A stretch of DNA of 64,000 bases from Teredinibacter purpureus. Its GTDB lineage: Bacteria > Pseudomonadota > Gammaproteobacteria > Pseudomonadales > Cellvibrionaceae. Location of the stretch: the NCBI RefSeq assembly GCF_014217335.1, contig NZ_CP060092.1:2435501-2499500 (forward strand), read 5' to 3'. Positions within the stretch are counted from its first letter, which is position 1; each line of letters opens with the position of its first letter. The translations under genes were made by a program, and so were the position numbers. A model generated the notes under the pieces. It was not told the DNA's origin and did no database searches. It was given only the letters and a program-made list of their open reading frames with translations. Positions 18,543 to 27,900 of this stretch are shown piece by piece.

Positions 18543-19379
18543 TTGGATGAAAGAATTATGGCAAAACGACCCTCAACAAAAAGCAAAAGCCCGAAACCTG
18601 CGGTAAACCAAAAGAAAAGGCCGGCGCAGCAATGGCGAACGCGACTTGGCTTACACGTTCAAGCACTTAGTTTTGGCTTGTTAACGCTAATCGTGGCGTT
18701 TACGGTCAGCTGGGTGGTATTGGCAAAATATGATTTTATGTACGGAGTTTGGCTCGATCATGGTGGAATTGGGCAAGGAATAGATACCTATGGCCCGCAA
18801 AATCGATATAAGACGGGATTTGGTGACACGACTCGAGATGAGCGCATTAGGGTGTTTAGTGAGATAAATAGCAGTGTACATCGAGGCGGGGAAGGCTTAG
18901 CCGACATTACGTATACGTCACCGAGTAGCGATGGAGTGCACGTGCTATTGCGATCACCTGAGGTGATTCACCTGCAAGATGTGGCCAATTTGATCGATGT
19001 TTTATTTGGCGTTGCGTTTATATCCGTTATTTTGTGGTGTGGCGTGAGCGGGTATCTATTACTCGTGGAGCGTTCTATGCCTTCACTTAAACAGCAAAGT
19101 ATGGCGGTGTTAGCGTTAACGGTTCCGGCCATTGTTCTGGTGTTAATACTCGGCCCAACGGATGTGTTCAATCAGTTTCATATATGGATATTTCCCGCGG
19201 GGCATGAATGGTTTTTTTATTATCAAGATTCGCTCATGTCGACATTGATGCTAGCCCCAACACTTTTTGGATGGATAGCCATCGCGTTATTAGTGGCGGC
19301 GGCGGTAAGCTTCGTGGTTATTCAGGGCGTGTTACAGGTGGCGGCCACAACTGTACCGCGACTTTTAACGCGCAAGTAG
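18543..19379 (+). CDS. DUF1461 integral membrane protein
   Basis: 278 residues. A basic N-terminal tail (KRPSTKSKSPKPAVNQKK) is followed by a helix near 40-62, an extracytoplasmic loop and three further helices. The segment FHIWIFPAGHEWFFYYQDSL followed by MLAPTLFGW matches the DUF1461 pattern, as does SPEVIHLQDVANLI. Function unknown. The TTG at 18543 has GGAG 8 bases upstream; the ATG at 18558 is the alternative. It is the only plus-strand gene in the nitrogen block. Its 3' end overlaps the convergent kinase-phosphatase gene by 15 bases, so the two transcripts are antisense at their ends. Confidence 0.75.
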   Translation: MDERIMAKRPSTKSKSPKPAVNQKKRPAQQWRTRLGLHVQALSFGLLTLIVAFTVSWVVLAKYDFMYGVWLDHGGIGQGIDTYGPQNRYKTGFGDTTRDERIRVFSEINSSVHRGGEGLADITYTSPSSDGVHVLLRSPEVIHLQDVANLIDVLFGVAFISVILWCGVSGYLLLVERSMPSLKQQSMAVLALTVPAIVLVLILGPTDVFNQFHIWIFPAGHEWFFYYQDSLMSTLMLAPTLFGWIAIALLVAAAVSFVVIQGVLQVAATTVPRLLTRK

Positions 19380-21122
19380 GTATATAACCGCAAGGGCTAG
19401 AATAGCCGATAGGCTTTGCCAAAAGGCTACAGGGTTTCGGTCTAGTAACGGTGGCTGTGTTTTGGTGAGAAATTCACGGCTGGGCCTGCGTAAATCGGCG
19501 ATGAATTCTGAAAAAGCATCGTAGCGTTTGTAAGGGTTAGGGTGTAATACTGTCTTGAGCGTGTCGTCAATCCAAGCGGGAATTTCGCGTTTGTCATGTA
19601 GCGCGGTTCTATACCGTAAGTTTCGTTGTGCGGAGGGTGTTCTGGCTTTGGCGACCTCGGCTCCATAGGGAAGGTTGCCCGTTAACATCTGATAGGTAAT
19701 AACCCCTAGAGAGAATAGATCCGAACGCGGTGTGCCTGGTTCTCCCAAAAAATATTCGGGTGCTGTGTATTGTGCGGTTCCGAGAATATTTTGTCGTTCA
19801 ATTGCGGTTGTAATCTCCATAATTCCTGCAACTTTCGTTGCGCCAAAATCGATAATTTTTACGGTTCCCGTTGCGTCGATCATAATGTTTTCAGGCCGTA
19901 AGTCTTGATGTAACATTTCTAACCGATGAAAAGCCCGCAACCCCTTTGCAATTTGTTCCACAATTTCTCTAACGCTTTCGAGTGTGGGTTTTGGGTTGTC
20001 TATCATCCATTGGGTTAGTGTTTGGCCGTCGATAAACTCGGTTGCAATATAGATAAAGTGCCGTTGCCGTGTTTGCGAACAAGGCTTTAGTACATAGGGG
20101 TTATCTATGCGCTTGGCGACCCATTCCTCCATTAAAAAACGTTCTAGGTAGGCTGAATCGTTTCTCAAGTCGATAGAGGGGATTTTGATGATAGTGGGTG
20201 TTTTGGTTTCGTTATCCTCCGCTAAATAGACATGGCTACGACTACTGCCGTATATCTTCCTCAAAATGGTATAACCATCAAATTGTGCACGAGCCTCCAG
20301 TAATGGTGGGAATGGTAACTCGCTGTATTGTTGGTAAATTGCGCGTGTATCGTGGCTTGGTAACGTATTAATACGTACAACTTGTGCAGTAAGGTTGTCG
20401 GTGCTGCCATTGTCGAAGGCTGCCTCTACAATAAATTTTGCGGCGGTATTTAAATCTTGCTGGTGAGCGTTAATAGTCTCGGTAATGAGCTGGTCATTCG
20501 CAAATTCATAAACACCGTCAGAAGCAAGAATAAAGATGTCGCCTTCGGCAACGGGTAAGGCCTTGTAGTCAATTTCGAGATGTGAATTAATACCTAAACC
20601 TCGGCTTAGGTAGCTTTGCTCTTGTGAAACCCAAAGCCTATGATCCTGAGTAAGCTGTTCTAATGCGTTGTTATGTAGCCGGTAGATGCGAGTATCGCCA
20701 ATATGAAAAATGTGCGCGGTATCCGACTTTATAATCAGTGCACTTAACGTACAGACATACCCGCGGTCTTTATCGTAGCGGTATTGGCTTTGTTGTGTTT
20801 GGGCAAATAGCCATGAGTTGGTTGCCATTAACACTTGTTGCGCGGATTTTTTAGTGGACCAAGCCTCAGATGTACAGTAATAATCTTGTAAAAAACTGGT
20901 GACCGCCGATTCACTGGCTATTTGGCTAACCTGACTACTGCTAATGCCATCGGCTATCGCAATGGCAATACCCTTAGAGCTAAGTTGAGGTTCTGCTGGG
21001 CAGTAACTTCCGTGAAAATCCTGATTAATATCCTTGCGGCCTTTATGTGAATATTGGCCAATCGAAAGTGTGAGCGGCTGATTTTTTGTAGGGCTAGAAG
21101 GGCGTGGCTGCTGGGTAGTCAT
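19365..21122 (-). CDS. PP2C phosphatase-Ser/Thr kinase fusion with C-terminal TM (copy 2)
   Basis: 585-residue paralogue of the gene at 14859, same domain order: PP2C (about 20-255; NQDFHG, IADGIS, SDGVYE, DNLTAQ), kinase (about 285-545; TIIKIPS, MLHQDLRPEN, IIDFGATKVAG, TAPEYF) and a hydrophobic C-terminal helix near 565-582. HRD is HQD in both copies, and the DFG and APE motifs are intact, so kinase activity is plausible. The N-terminus has 15 extra Pro/Gln-rich residues. It is the third gene of a probable minus-strand run after the formate/nitrite channel and cyanase. Two full copies flanking one transporter suggest separate sensing or regulation of nitrogen sources. Confidence 0.92.
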   Translation of the reverse strand: MTTQQPRPSSPTKNQPLTLSIGQYSHKGRKDINQDFHGSYCPAEPQLSSKGIAIAIADGISSSQVSQIASESAVTSFLQDYYCTSEAWSTKKSAQQVLMATNSWLFAQTQQSQYRYDKDRGYVCTLSALIIKSDTAHIFHIGDTRIYRLHNNALEQLTQDHRLWVSQEQSYLSRGLGINSHLEIDYKALPVAEGDIFILASDGVYEFANDQLITETINAHQQDLNTAAKFIVEAAFDNGSTDNLTAQVVRINTLPSHDTRAIYQQYSELPFPPLLEARAQFDGYTILRKIYGSSRSHVYLAEDNETKTPTIIKIPSIDLRNDSAYLERFLMEEWVAKRIDNPYVLKPCSQTRQRHFIYIATEFIDGQTLTQWMIDNPKPTLESVREIVEQIAKGLRAFHRLEMLHQDLRPENIMIDATGTVKIIDFGATKVAGIMEITTAIERQNILGTAQYTAPEYFLGEPGTPRSDLFSLGVITYQMLTGNLPYGAEVAKARTPSAQRNLRYRTALHDKREIPAWIDDTLKTVLHPNPYKRYDAFSEFIADLRRPSREFLTKTQPPLLDRNPVAFWQSLSAILALAVIYLLAR

Positions 21123-21249
21123 TGTTATCGCTTCGCCCCAAGGGGCAGGTTAACCGTGAGAGAGGTGTTTAAATTTAAATAAAGGACGGTAGAGCGTGCT
21201 GCTCGAGAACGATGGCCGCCGTTTAGGGGCGGCACCCATTGCCCAAAAA

Positions 21250-21690
21250 CTACCAGTTATTGTACTTTAAAAATTTCCCATTCATTGTAATTAATACGCG
21301 ATCCCCTTTGGGGTCTTCAATTTTATCGACATCGAGCGAGAAATCGATAGCGCTCATAATGCCGTCACCAAATTTTTCTTGGATGATTGCTTTTAAGGTG
21401 GTGCCATAAACACCGGTAATTTCATGGAAGCGATAGATTAGGGGGTCGGTGGCAATCGATTGCTCCCACGTTTTTGTTGGATAGGCTTCAAGTGCGGCAA
21501 CAACGTCTTCTTCCAGGGCTAAATATTCAACAATGGCGAGTGCAATGTCTTTGGGTGCGCTATTCATGCCTAAGCAAGCGGAGGCTAACCACACGGGTGA
21601 GAGATTTAAATCTTCCCCAATTTTTTCCCATGTTAAACCTTTTTTTGCTTTGGCGGTAACAATGGTATCGGTCATGCTTTGTTTGTTCAT
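21250..21690 (-). CDS. cynS: cyanate hydratase (cyanase)
   Basis: 146 residues, close to the usual 156. Cyanase converts cyanate plus bicarbonate into ammonia and CO2 via carbamate, allowing cyanate to serve as nitrogen source and be detoxified. The N-terminal helix-turn-helix-like domain (GLTWEKIGEDLNLSPVW) and the catalytic C-terminal domain are present. Active-site Arg87 and Glu90 (YRFHEITGVYGTTLK) and Ser113 (IMSAIDF) match the family triad. AAGGA lies 8 bases before the ATG. It sits between the nitrite/formate channel and kinase-phosphatase copy 2. No cynT carbonic anhydrase or cynX is adjacent. Confidence 0.96.
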   Translation of the reverse strand: MNKQSMTDTIVTAKAKKGLTWEKIGEDLNLSPVWLASACLGMNSAPKDIALAIVEYLALEEDVVAALEAYPTKTWEQSIATDPLIYRFHEITGVYGTTLKAIIQEKFGDGIMSAIDFSLDVDKIEDPKGDRVLITMNGKFLKYNNW

Positions 21691-21712
21691 GCGTATTCCT
21701 TATCTGTTGGCA

Positions 21713-21746
21713 GACCCTTATTGTTTTATAAAAACGTTAAGGGTCC
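21713..21746. other. hairpin in the cynS leader
   Basis: GACCCTTA and TAAGGGTC flank an AT-rich 18-base centre about 25 bases upstream of the cynS ATG. No T-run follows on either strand, so it may be a leader structure or operator rather than a terminator. Confidence 0.35.
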
Positions 21747-21913
21747 GTGGAATAAAGTGTTTTATAACGGGCACAAAAGTAGTCGTGTAGCACGCTAAAA
21801 CTCTCCCTTGGATATTGCGCCTTTCATGGCACCTTCTATTGCGCTATTTATGGTGCTACCAAGAGAGAGGGGCCGAATGTTTACCTGAACGCTGGGTGAT
21901 TTCTAGGTGTTGA

Positions 21914-22723
21914 TTAAAGAGAGCGTCTTGGCCCAGTACGCAAATGAGTACTGTAAAGTGTTAACCCTGTGAAGAGTAAACCACCGACAAGATTACCAAG
22001 TACGGTAGGTATTTCGTTCCATATTAAGTAATCCATTATTGAAAAGTCGCCGCCCATAATAATGCCTGAGGGGAACAAGAACATATTCACTACTGAGTGC
22101 TCAAACGTCATAAAGAAAAACAGCATAATCGGCATCCACATGGCGATAACTTTGCCGCTTACGTGGGTAGATATCATTGCACCAACAACACCGGTTGAAA
22201 CCATCCAGTTACAGAGCATGCCTCGGAAGAAAATAGTGAACCATCCAGAAGCACCATAGGCGGCGTAACCCAAGGTACGGCTTTCGCCAATACCCGCAAT
22301 TTTTTGGCCTACAGCCCCCGGTTCAACGGAAAATCCGTAGGTAAAGACAAACGCCATCATAAACGCAACCGTTAAAGCGCCTGCGAAATTACCCAAAAAT
22401 ACTAAGCCCCAATTTTTTAAGACCCCCTTCACGGTTACACCTGGACGTTTGTCGATAAGCGCCAGTGGCGTGAGCACGAATACACCGGTGAGTAAATCAA
22501 AGCCCAGCAAATAGAGCATACAGAAGCCAATGGGGAACAGAACGGCACCAAGAAGTGGGACGCCGGTTTGTACCGTCACCGTAATTGCAAATACCGCGGC
22601 CAGCGCCAGAATGGCACCCGCCATATAGGCGCGAATAAGAGTGTCGCGTGTGGACATAAATATTTTCGATTCACCTGCGTCTACCATTTTGGCGACGAAT
22701 TCGGAGGGTACTAAATAAGACAT
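21914..22723 (-). CDS. formate/nitrite transporter (FNT) family channel
   Basis: About 269-residue pentameric-channel subunit with six predicted helices. FNT hallmarks are visible: LGFDLLTGVFVLTPLALIDKR, LKNWGLVFLGNFAGAL, GMLCNWMVSTGVVGA and FEHSVVNMFLFPSG, the last containing the conserved pore-region His. Given cyanase and an NNP transporter alongside, nitrite is the likelier substrate (NirC-like), though formate is possible. The ATG at 22723 is preferred, with AGAGAAA upstream; an upstream start at 22798 would add 25 non-conserved residues. First gene of a probable channel-cynS-kinase run. Confidence 0.88.
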   Translation of the reverse strand: MSYLVPSEFVAKMVDAGESKIFMSTRDTLIRAYMAGAILALAAVFAITVTVQTGVPLLGAVLFPIGFCMLYLLGFDLLTGVFVLTPLALIDKRPGVTVKGVLKNWGLVFLGNFAGALTVAFMMAFVFTYGFSVEPGAVGQKIAGIGESRTLGYAAYGASGWFTIFFRGMLCNWMVSTGVVGAMISTHVSGKVIAMWMPIMLFFFMTFEHSVVNMFLFPSGIIMGGDFSIMDYLIWNEIPTVLGNLVGGLLFTGLTLYSTHLRTGPRRSL

Positions 22724-23479
22724 AATGATTTCTCTGTTATATAGGTGCGTTTTGATTGATGTTGGTAGGTGCGGCCCTACGTACACTGAACAAGGCAATT
22801 ATTACGCCTACTTGTGCGAATATTGGTTAAGGGTTTGTTTTATATAAATAAAAATTAGTTTTTTTAGAATATTTTAAACAGTAATTGCCATGGCATGCCT
22901 CATGAAAGGGCTTTCTTTGCTATATGCTGGTGCGATAGGTGAAGTAGACGAAGCCTTTATGTTGAGTATTGGTCGTGATTTTGCCCATAAGAAAAAGAGC
23001 ATGATGGAGGTTTAACATGTTAGCCGGTTGGCTATTTTTTTCGCGGAAAAGAGTGTGTGTTGCGCTTTGATTAGTGTCCACTAAAGTTAAATATTCGGGC
23101 GCAATTGCATCAATCTATACGCGGTTTTTAGAGCGCCAACGTTAACGGGGAGGAGAGATGGCTTGATGTCGTCACGTATCGCATATAGCGACTGTAATTC
23201 GATGAATACAGCGTGATAGGCGTGCTCCACTACCACGAGCGGTAGTTTTTGCCGCGTCGGGCGGGCCTGCGCAATAGCCGGCAAGGGTAGGTGGGCCAGG
23301 TAAACATAATAAGAAGCGGTAAAGGGTTGTATATTAGATAATACTAAATTAGTATTACCTCTTCTTTGGGTGAGTTGCTCTAGAGTTCTTTTGCGGCGTA
23401 ATTCGAGGCTATAGGGCGCATAAACGGTACCGTTTAATATTATTGTTGATTTATAACGCTATATGAAGAGGTTGGTAGT
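22724..23479. other. 750-base gap with weak coding signals and an operator-like palindrome
   Basis: No firm gene. A small plus-strand ORF (22890-23015, 41 codons, starting MACLMKGLSLLYAG) is followed at once by another ATG. On the minus strand an unbroken frame runs from about 23459 to 23087 (about 124 codons) with no ATG; its only common start is TTG at 23284. Both are unproven. The 19-bp palindrome at 23339-23357 probably controls the operon that starts at 23480. Confidence 0.4.
23339..23357. promoter_or_regulatory. 19-bp perfect palindrome upstream of the efflux operon
   Basis: TAATACTAAATTAGTATTA, symmetric about 23348, about 120 bases before the DUF2892 gene. Size and symmetry suit a dimeric repressor (TetR, MarR or ArsR type). 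No such regulator gene is adjacent, so the ligand and protein are unknown. Confidence 0.55.
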
Positions 23480-23710
23480 ATGACCATTACACCTAAAAAA
23501 ACGAATATTGATAGTTTAGTGTTTAGATTTGCGGGCATTTTCATTTTACTCAGTGTGTTTCTGGGGCATTTTCATCACGAGAACTGGTTGTGGTTTACGG
23601 TGTTCGTAGGGGCCAATTTACTGCAGGCGTCGTTCACGGGTTTTTGCCCGTTGGCGATGATATTGAAAAAAATAGGTGTTCAGTCGGGCATGGCTTTTCG
23701 CGGAGATTAG
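23480..23710 (+). CDS. DUF2892 (YgaP-like TM domain) membrane protein
   Basis: 76 residues with two hydrophobic helices. [18 protein letters not shown] and [19 protein letters not shown] with the conserved FTGFCP motif identify DUF2892, the membrane part of YgaP-type proteins, often linked to sulfur or thiol stress. It is the first gene of the putative efflux operon; the next CDS start lies 50 bases after its stop. The conserved Cys in GFCP could bind a thiol or metal, by analogy only. Confidence 0.8.
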   Translation: MTITPKKTNIDSLVFRFAGIFILLSVFLGHFHHENWLWFTVFVGANLLQASFTGFCPLAMILKKIGVQSGMAFRGD

Positions 23711-23762
23711 CGACACTTATAAAGTGGGTTCTCATAAACATTTATACAATAGGACGGTAGGC

Positions 23763-24887
23763 ATGCAGTGTTTTGATTTTACGCACGGCGCCATCACGAG
23801 AAGCTGGCGTTGGTTAGGTTTATTGAGCGCGGTGCTGCTGGTGTTTGCTTGTGGCAATGAGTTGAATACGCCCAGTACCAAAGCGTTTTCACCACTGGCT
23901 GAATCGCTAGAGACCGAGGCTGTGGCATGGCGGGTGGTGGCTAGCGAAACCTCGTTTGACGGTGTGGTTGAAGCGGTGAATCAGGCGGTGGTGTCGGCGC
24001 AAACAAGTGGTCGAATTGTCGAGCTTCCTTTTGATGTAGGGGATTATGTGGCACAAGGTGATGTTATTGCGCGGTTCACCGATGCTGAACAGCAAGCCGC
24101 ATTGCGGGTTGCACAAGCACGTGTTGAAGAAGCCAATGCGCGATTTACAGAAGCAGATGAGCAGCTTGCCAGAGTGGCTGATGTATATGCGCGCGGTATG
24201 GTGGCAAAAGCGGGCTTAGATCAAGCAAAAGCGACACAACAAGCGGCGCTCGCACGCAGTGATTCTGCCCGTGCAGGTGAACAGGATGCCCATGAGCGTT
24301 TGGCGCATACCGTGGTTATTGCGCCCTATAGCGGGATTGTGGTTAAGCGACTGACTGATGTGGGCGCCACTGTTGTGCCGGGGTCTCCCTTACTTGAAGG
24401 GCTTTCGTTACAGCATTTGCGTGTACAAGTCGATGTGCCTCAAGACCATATTGGTTTACTGCGTAAGCATAAAAAAGCACGCGTAATACTGGCGAATGGC
24501 GATTCTGTTGCGGTCACTGATATTCGTATTCCACCTAGCGCAAAAAGTAACACGCATAGCTTTGGTGTTCTATTGACGTTGCCAGAAGGCCAATATGAAG
24601 AGCCTGTTTTTCCCGGCACTTTAGTGAAAGTTGCGTTGCCGCACGGAGAGCAGCGACAGCTATTGGTGCCAGAAAAAGCGGTTGCACGTAGGGGCGAAGT
24701 CACGGCGCTTTATATCGTCTCGCAGCCTGAACCAAACGTTTGGGATATAGAATTTCGCTATGTACGCTTAGGCACGCCAATCAGTGAACACCATGCGATT
24801 GTATTGTCCGGTTTAGAGGCGGGCGAACAGATTGCGTTAGACCCCATTGCGGCGGCGGCAGCTTATAAAATGCAAACATTCAACTAG
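23763..24887 (+). CDS. RND efflux periplasmic adaptor (membrane fusion protein)
   Basis: About 374-residue HlyD/AcrA-type adaptor. The signal peptide ends in a lipobox-like LVFACGN, so it is probably a lipoprotein. A biotinyl-lipoyl half (SAQTSGRIVELPFDVGDYV) and a helical hairpin (about 105-170, Ala/Gln/Glu-rich) follow, then the second lipoyl half (HTVVIAPYSGIVVKRLTDVG), beta barrel and membrane-proximal domain. ATG at 23763 is chosen for its signal peptide and GGACGGT site; the in-frame ATG at 23676 overlaps the previous gene and adds 29 residues. It would link the pump at 24946 to an outer-membrane channel encoded elsewhere. Confidence 0.9.
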   Translation: MQCFDFTHGAITRSWRWLGLLSAVLLVFACGNELNTPSTKAFSPLAESLETEAVAWRVVASETSFDGVVEAVNQAVVSAQTSGRIVELPFDVGDYVAQGDVIARFTDAEQQAALRVAQARVEEANARFTEADEQLARVADVYARGMVAKAGLDQAKATQQAALARSDSARAGEQDAHERLAHTVVIAPYSGIVVKRLTDVGATVVPGSPLLEGLSLQHLRVQVDVPQDHIGLLRKHKKARVILANGDSVAVTDIRIPPSAKSNTHSFGVLLTLPEGQYEEPVFPGTLVKVALPHGEQRQLLVPEKAVARRGEVTALYIVSQPEPNVWDIEFRYVRLGTPISEHHAIVLSGLEAGEQIALDPIAAAAAYKMQTFN

Positions 24888-24945
24888 CGTATGCCGCACG
24901 TAATTATAGTAACAAGATTAAGTTTTAATTAGACCGGATAAAAAC

Positions 24946-27900
24946 ATGGAACACTCTTCGACACTCGGTTTCTCGGGTCGCCTTGCAAAAGCTTTTCTTA
25001 CGTCAGAAATAACACCGCTATTAGCCTTGACGGGTTTCTTGTTAGGTGTGTTTGCTGTTTTGGTGACACCAAGAGAAGAGGAACCGCAAATAAATGTCAC
25101 TTTTGCAAATGTTTTTATTCCGTTTCCCGGCGCGTCGGCGAAAGAAGTTGAATCGTTAGTGACTACGCCTGCGGAACAAATTGTGTCAGAAATAAAAGGG
25201 GTAAAGCATGTTTACTCTGCATCACAGGCAGGAATGGCGGCGCTCACCGTTCGTTTTAAGGTGGGAGAGCCTCGCACAGAGGCAATTGTGCGTTTATACA
25301 ATGCATTCTATTCGAATCAAGATGCGTTGCCCTATAATTTAGGTGTGGGGCAGCCATTGATAAAACCCAAAGGTATTGATGATGTACCCGTGGTGACCGG
25401 CACATTATGGAGTCAAAACCCTGATATTAGTGCTGCGGATTTATTGCATATAGCACATGCCATGGAAACCGAATTACAGCGAGTTCCCGGTACGCGTGAT
25501 ATTAATACCATTGGCGGAGCAGCAACAATTGTACAGGTTAAATTTGATCCCTCTCGTTTAGCGGCTTATGGATTATCGTTAGGGGACTTACGTGAAAGTT
25601 TGTCGTCGGCCAATGCGTCAGCTGACGCTGGCGCAATTGTTCACCACAATACTGATATTAATATTCAAGCGGGAAATTTTCTAACCACTGAAAGTGATGT
25701 GGCTGAACTAGTGGTAGGCGTTGTTAACGGTGTACCGGTATTTTTACGGGATGTTGCAACAGTCTCTTTAACCACCGAAACGCCTCGAAACTATGTAAGT
25801 TATGGCGTTGGCGCTGCACATGCCTTACCGCCGGCGCGCTATCCTGCGGTGACCTTGTCCGTGTCGAAAAAAAGTGGCGAGAATGCTGTTGAGGTTGCCG
25901 ATGCGGTGATTGATCGTTTCAACCAAATGAAAGGTCTTTATTTTCCTGATGGAATTGAAGCCACTATTACACGAAATTATGGCGAAACTGCAGAAGAGAA
26001 AGCGCAAACGCTAATAAAAAAATTATTATTTGCCACCCTCTCGGTAATTGTCTTAGTGATGTTGGTATTGGGTAAGCGTGAGGCGATAGTGGTAGGGGTA
26101 GCGGTGGTCGCAACCTTGGCCATTACACTATTTGCGTCGTGGGCGTGGGGCTTTACGTTAAATCGAGTGTCATTGTTTGCGTTAATATTTTCAATTGGTA
26201 TTTTGGTGGACGATGCCATTGTGGTGGTAGAAAATATTCACCGGCATATGAGATTGGGTAAGGGTACATTAAAGGACATTATTCCCATTGCGGTGGATGA
26301 AGTAGGCGGGCCAACCATTTTAGCGACGTTCACGGTTATTGCAGCACTTTTGCCCATGGCGTTTGTGACGGGATTAATGGGGCCTTACATGCGGCCGATT
26401 CCTATTAATGCTTCTATTGGCATGTTGATCTCGTTAGCAGTAGCTTTTATCGTAACGCCTTGGTTGTTTTTGCGTTTATTTAAACGGGATTCGCATCATA
26501 AAAATAGTAATGAAAATAAACCTTTTACAGAGAGTAGCAACCCAAAAGATACGCGGCTGCACGTTTTTTTTACACGAATACTTAACCCCTTTTTACAGGG
26601 AAAAGACGGCCGTAAAAATCGTGTCTTTTTACTGGTGGGTATTCTCGGTTTAATTGGCCTGTCGCTAAGCCTAGTGGTTTCTCAGGCGGTAATTATGAAA
26701 ATGCTACCGTTTGACAATAAAAGTGAGTTTCAAGTTGTCGTTGATATGCCTGAAGGAACATCACTGGAGCAAACACATAGAGTATTACAGGCACTGGCCA
26801 ATGATTTAGAGTCCCTCCCCGAAATGCTGGATTACCAGCTATACGCCGGTACCGCAGCACCCATTAATTTTAACGGATTGGTGCGGCAATATTATTTGCG
26901 GAACGAACCGCACTTAGGTGATATCCAGGTCAACCTTGTTCACAAAAGTAAACGTAGTCGAAAAAGCCACGCCATTGCTTTGCAGGCTCGAACACTGATG
27001 GCCGATACCGCCCAACAATTTAAGGCCAATGTTAAAGTGATAGAAATGCCGCCGGGCCCGCCAGTAATGGCCCCGCTGGTGGCTGAAATATATGGATTGG
27101 ATTACCCTCGCCAATTGGCGGTGGCACAAGAGGTAAGAGGGCTGTTTAGTGCGACGGATGATGTAGTGGATGTTGATGACACTATTGAGGCTCCGCAAGA
27201 AAAGTGGGTGTTAATTGTGGATAGGGCGCGCGCGGCAAAACTTGGCGTGAGCCAGCGAACCATTATTGCGGATATTACGGCGGCGGTACGCGGAGAGGAT
27301 ATGACGTACCTGCATGATGAGCACGCCAAGCAGGCGATACCTGTGCGAGCGACGCTACCGTCGGTGCAAAAAGGTGATTTATTGGCGTTGCAAAATTTAC
27401 GTGTGCGTACGAGGAATGGCGACCTCGTTGCGCTTTCAGAAGTCACACAATTGAAAAAACAGGTGCGCGACCAAACGATCTACCATAAAGATTTATTACC
27501 GGTGGTTTATGTTACCGGTGATGCCGCAGGCGATACTGATAGCCCACTTTATGGGTTGGCAACGATTGCTAACGCGTTAGCACAAAGCCCTGTTGAGGGT
27601 ACCGTTATAGAGCAGTTTTATATTCAACAGCCTCAAAACCCTTATCGATGGAGCTTGAAGTGGGACGGCGAGTGGCAAGTGACGTATGAAACATTCAGGG
27701 ATATGGGAATAGCCTATTCCATCGGGCTTATTATGATTTATTTGCTCGTCGTTGCTCAATTTAGATCATATTCAATACCCTTAATTATTATGGCGCCAAT
27801 ACCCTTAACCATTATCGGTATTATGCCGGGGCATGCGTTGCTTGGGCAGCAGTTCACCGCACCCTCGATGATTGGCATGATTGCACTTGCGGGCATAATC

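Noticed and set aside
21834..21851. Sigma-54-like TGGCAC with TTGC
   Set aside because: The GG to GC distance is 11 bases instead of 10 and the element points away from the nearby minus-strand nitrogen genes.
22890..23015. 41-codon ORF before the efflux operon
   Set aside because: Short, no clear ribosome-binding site and no recognised family; noted only in the gap description.
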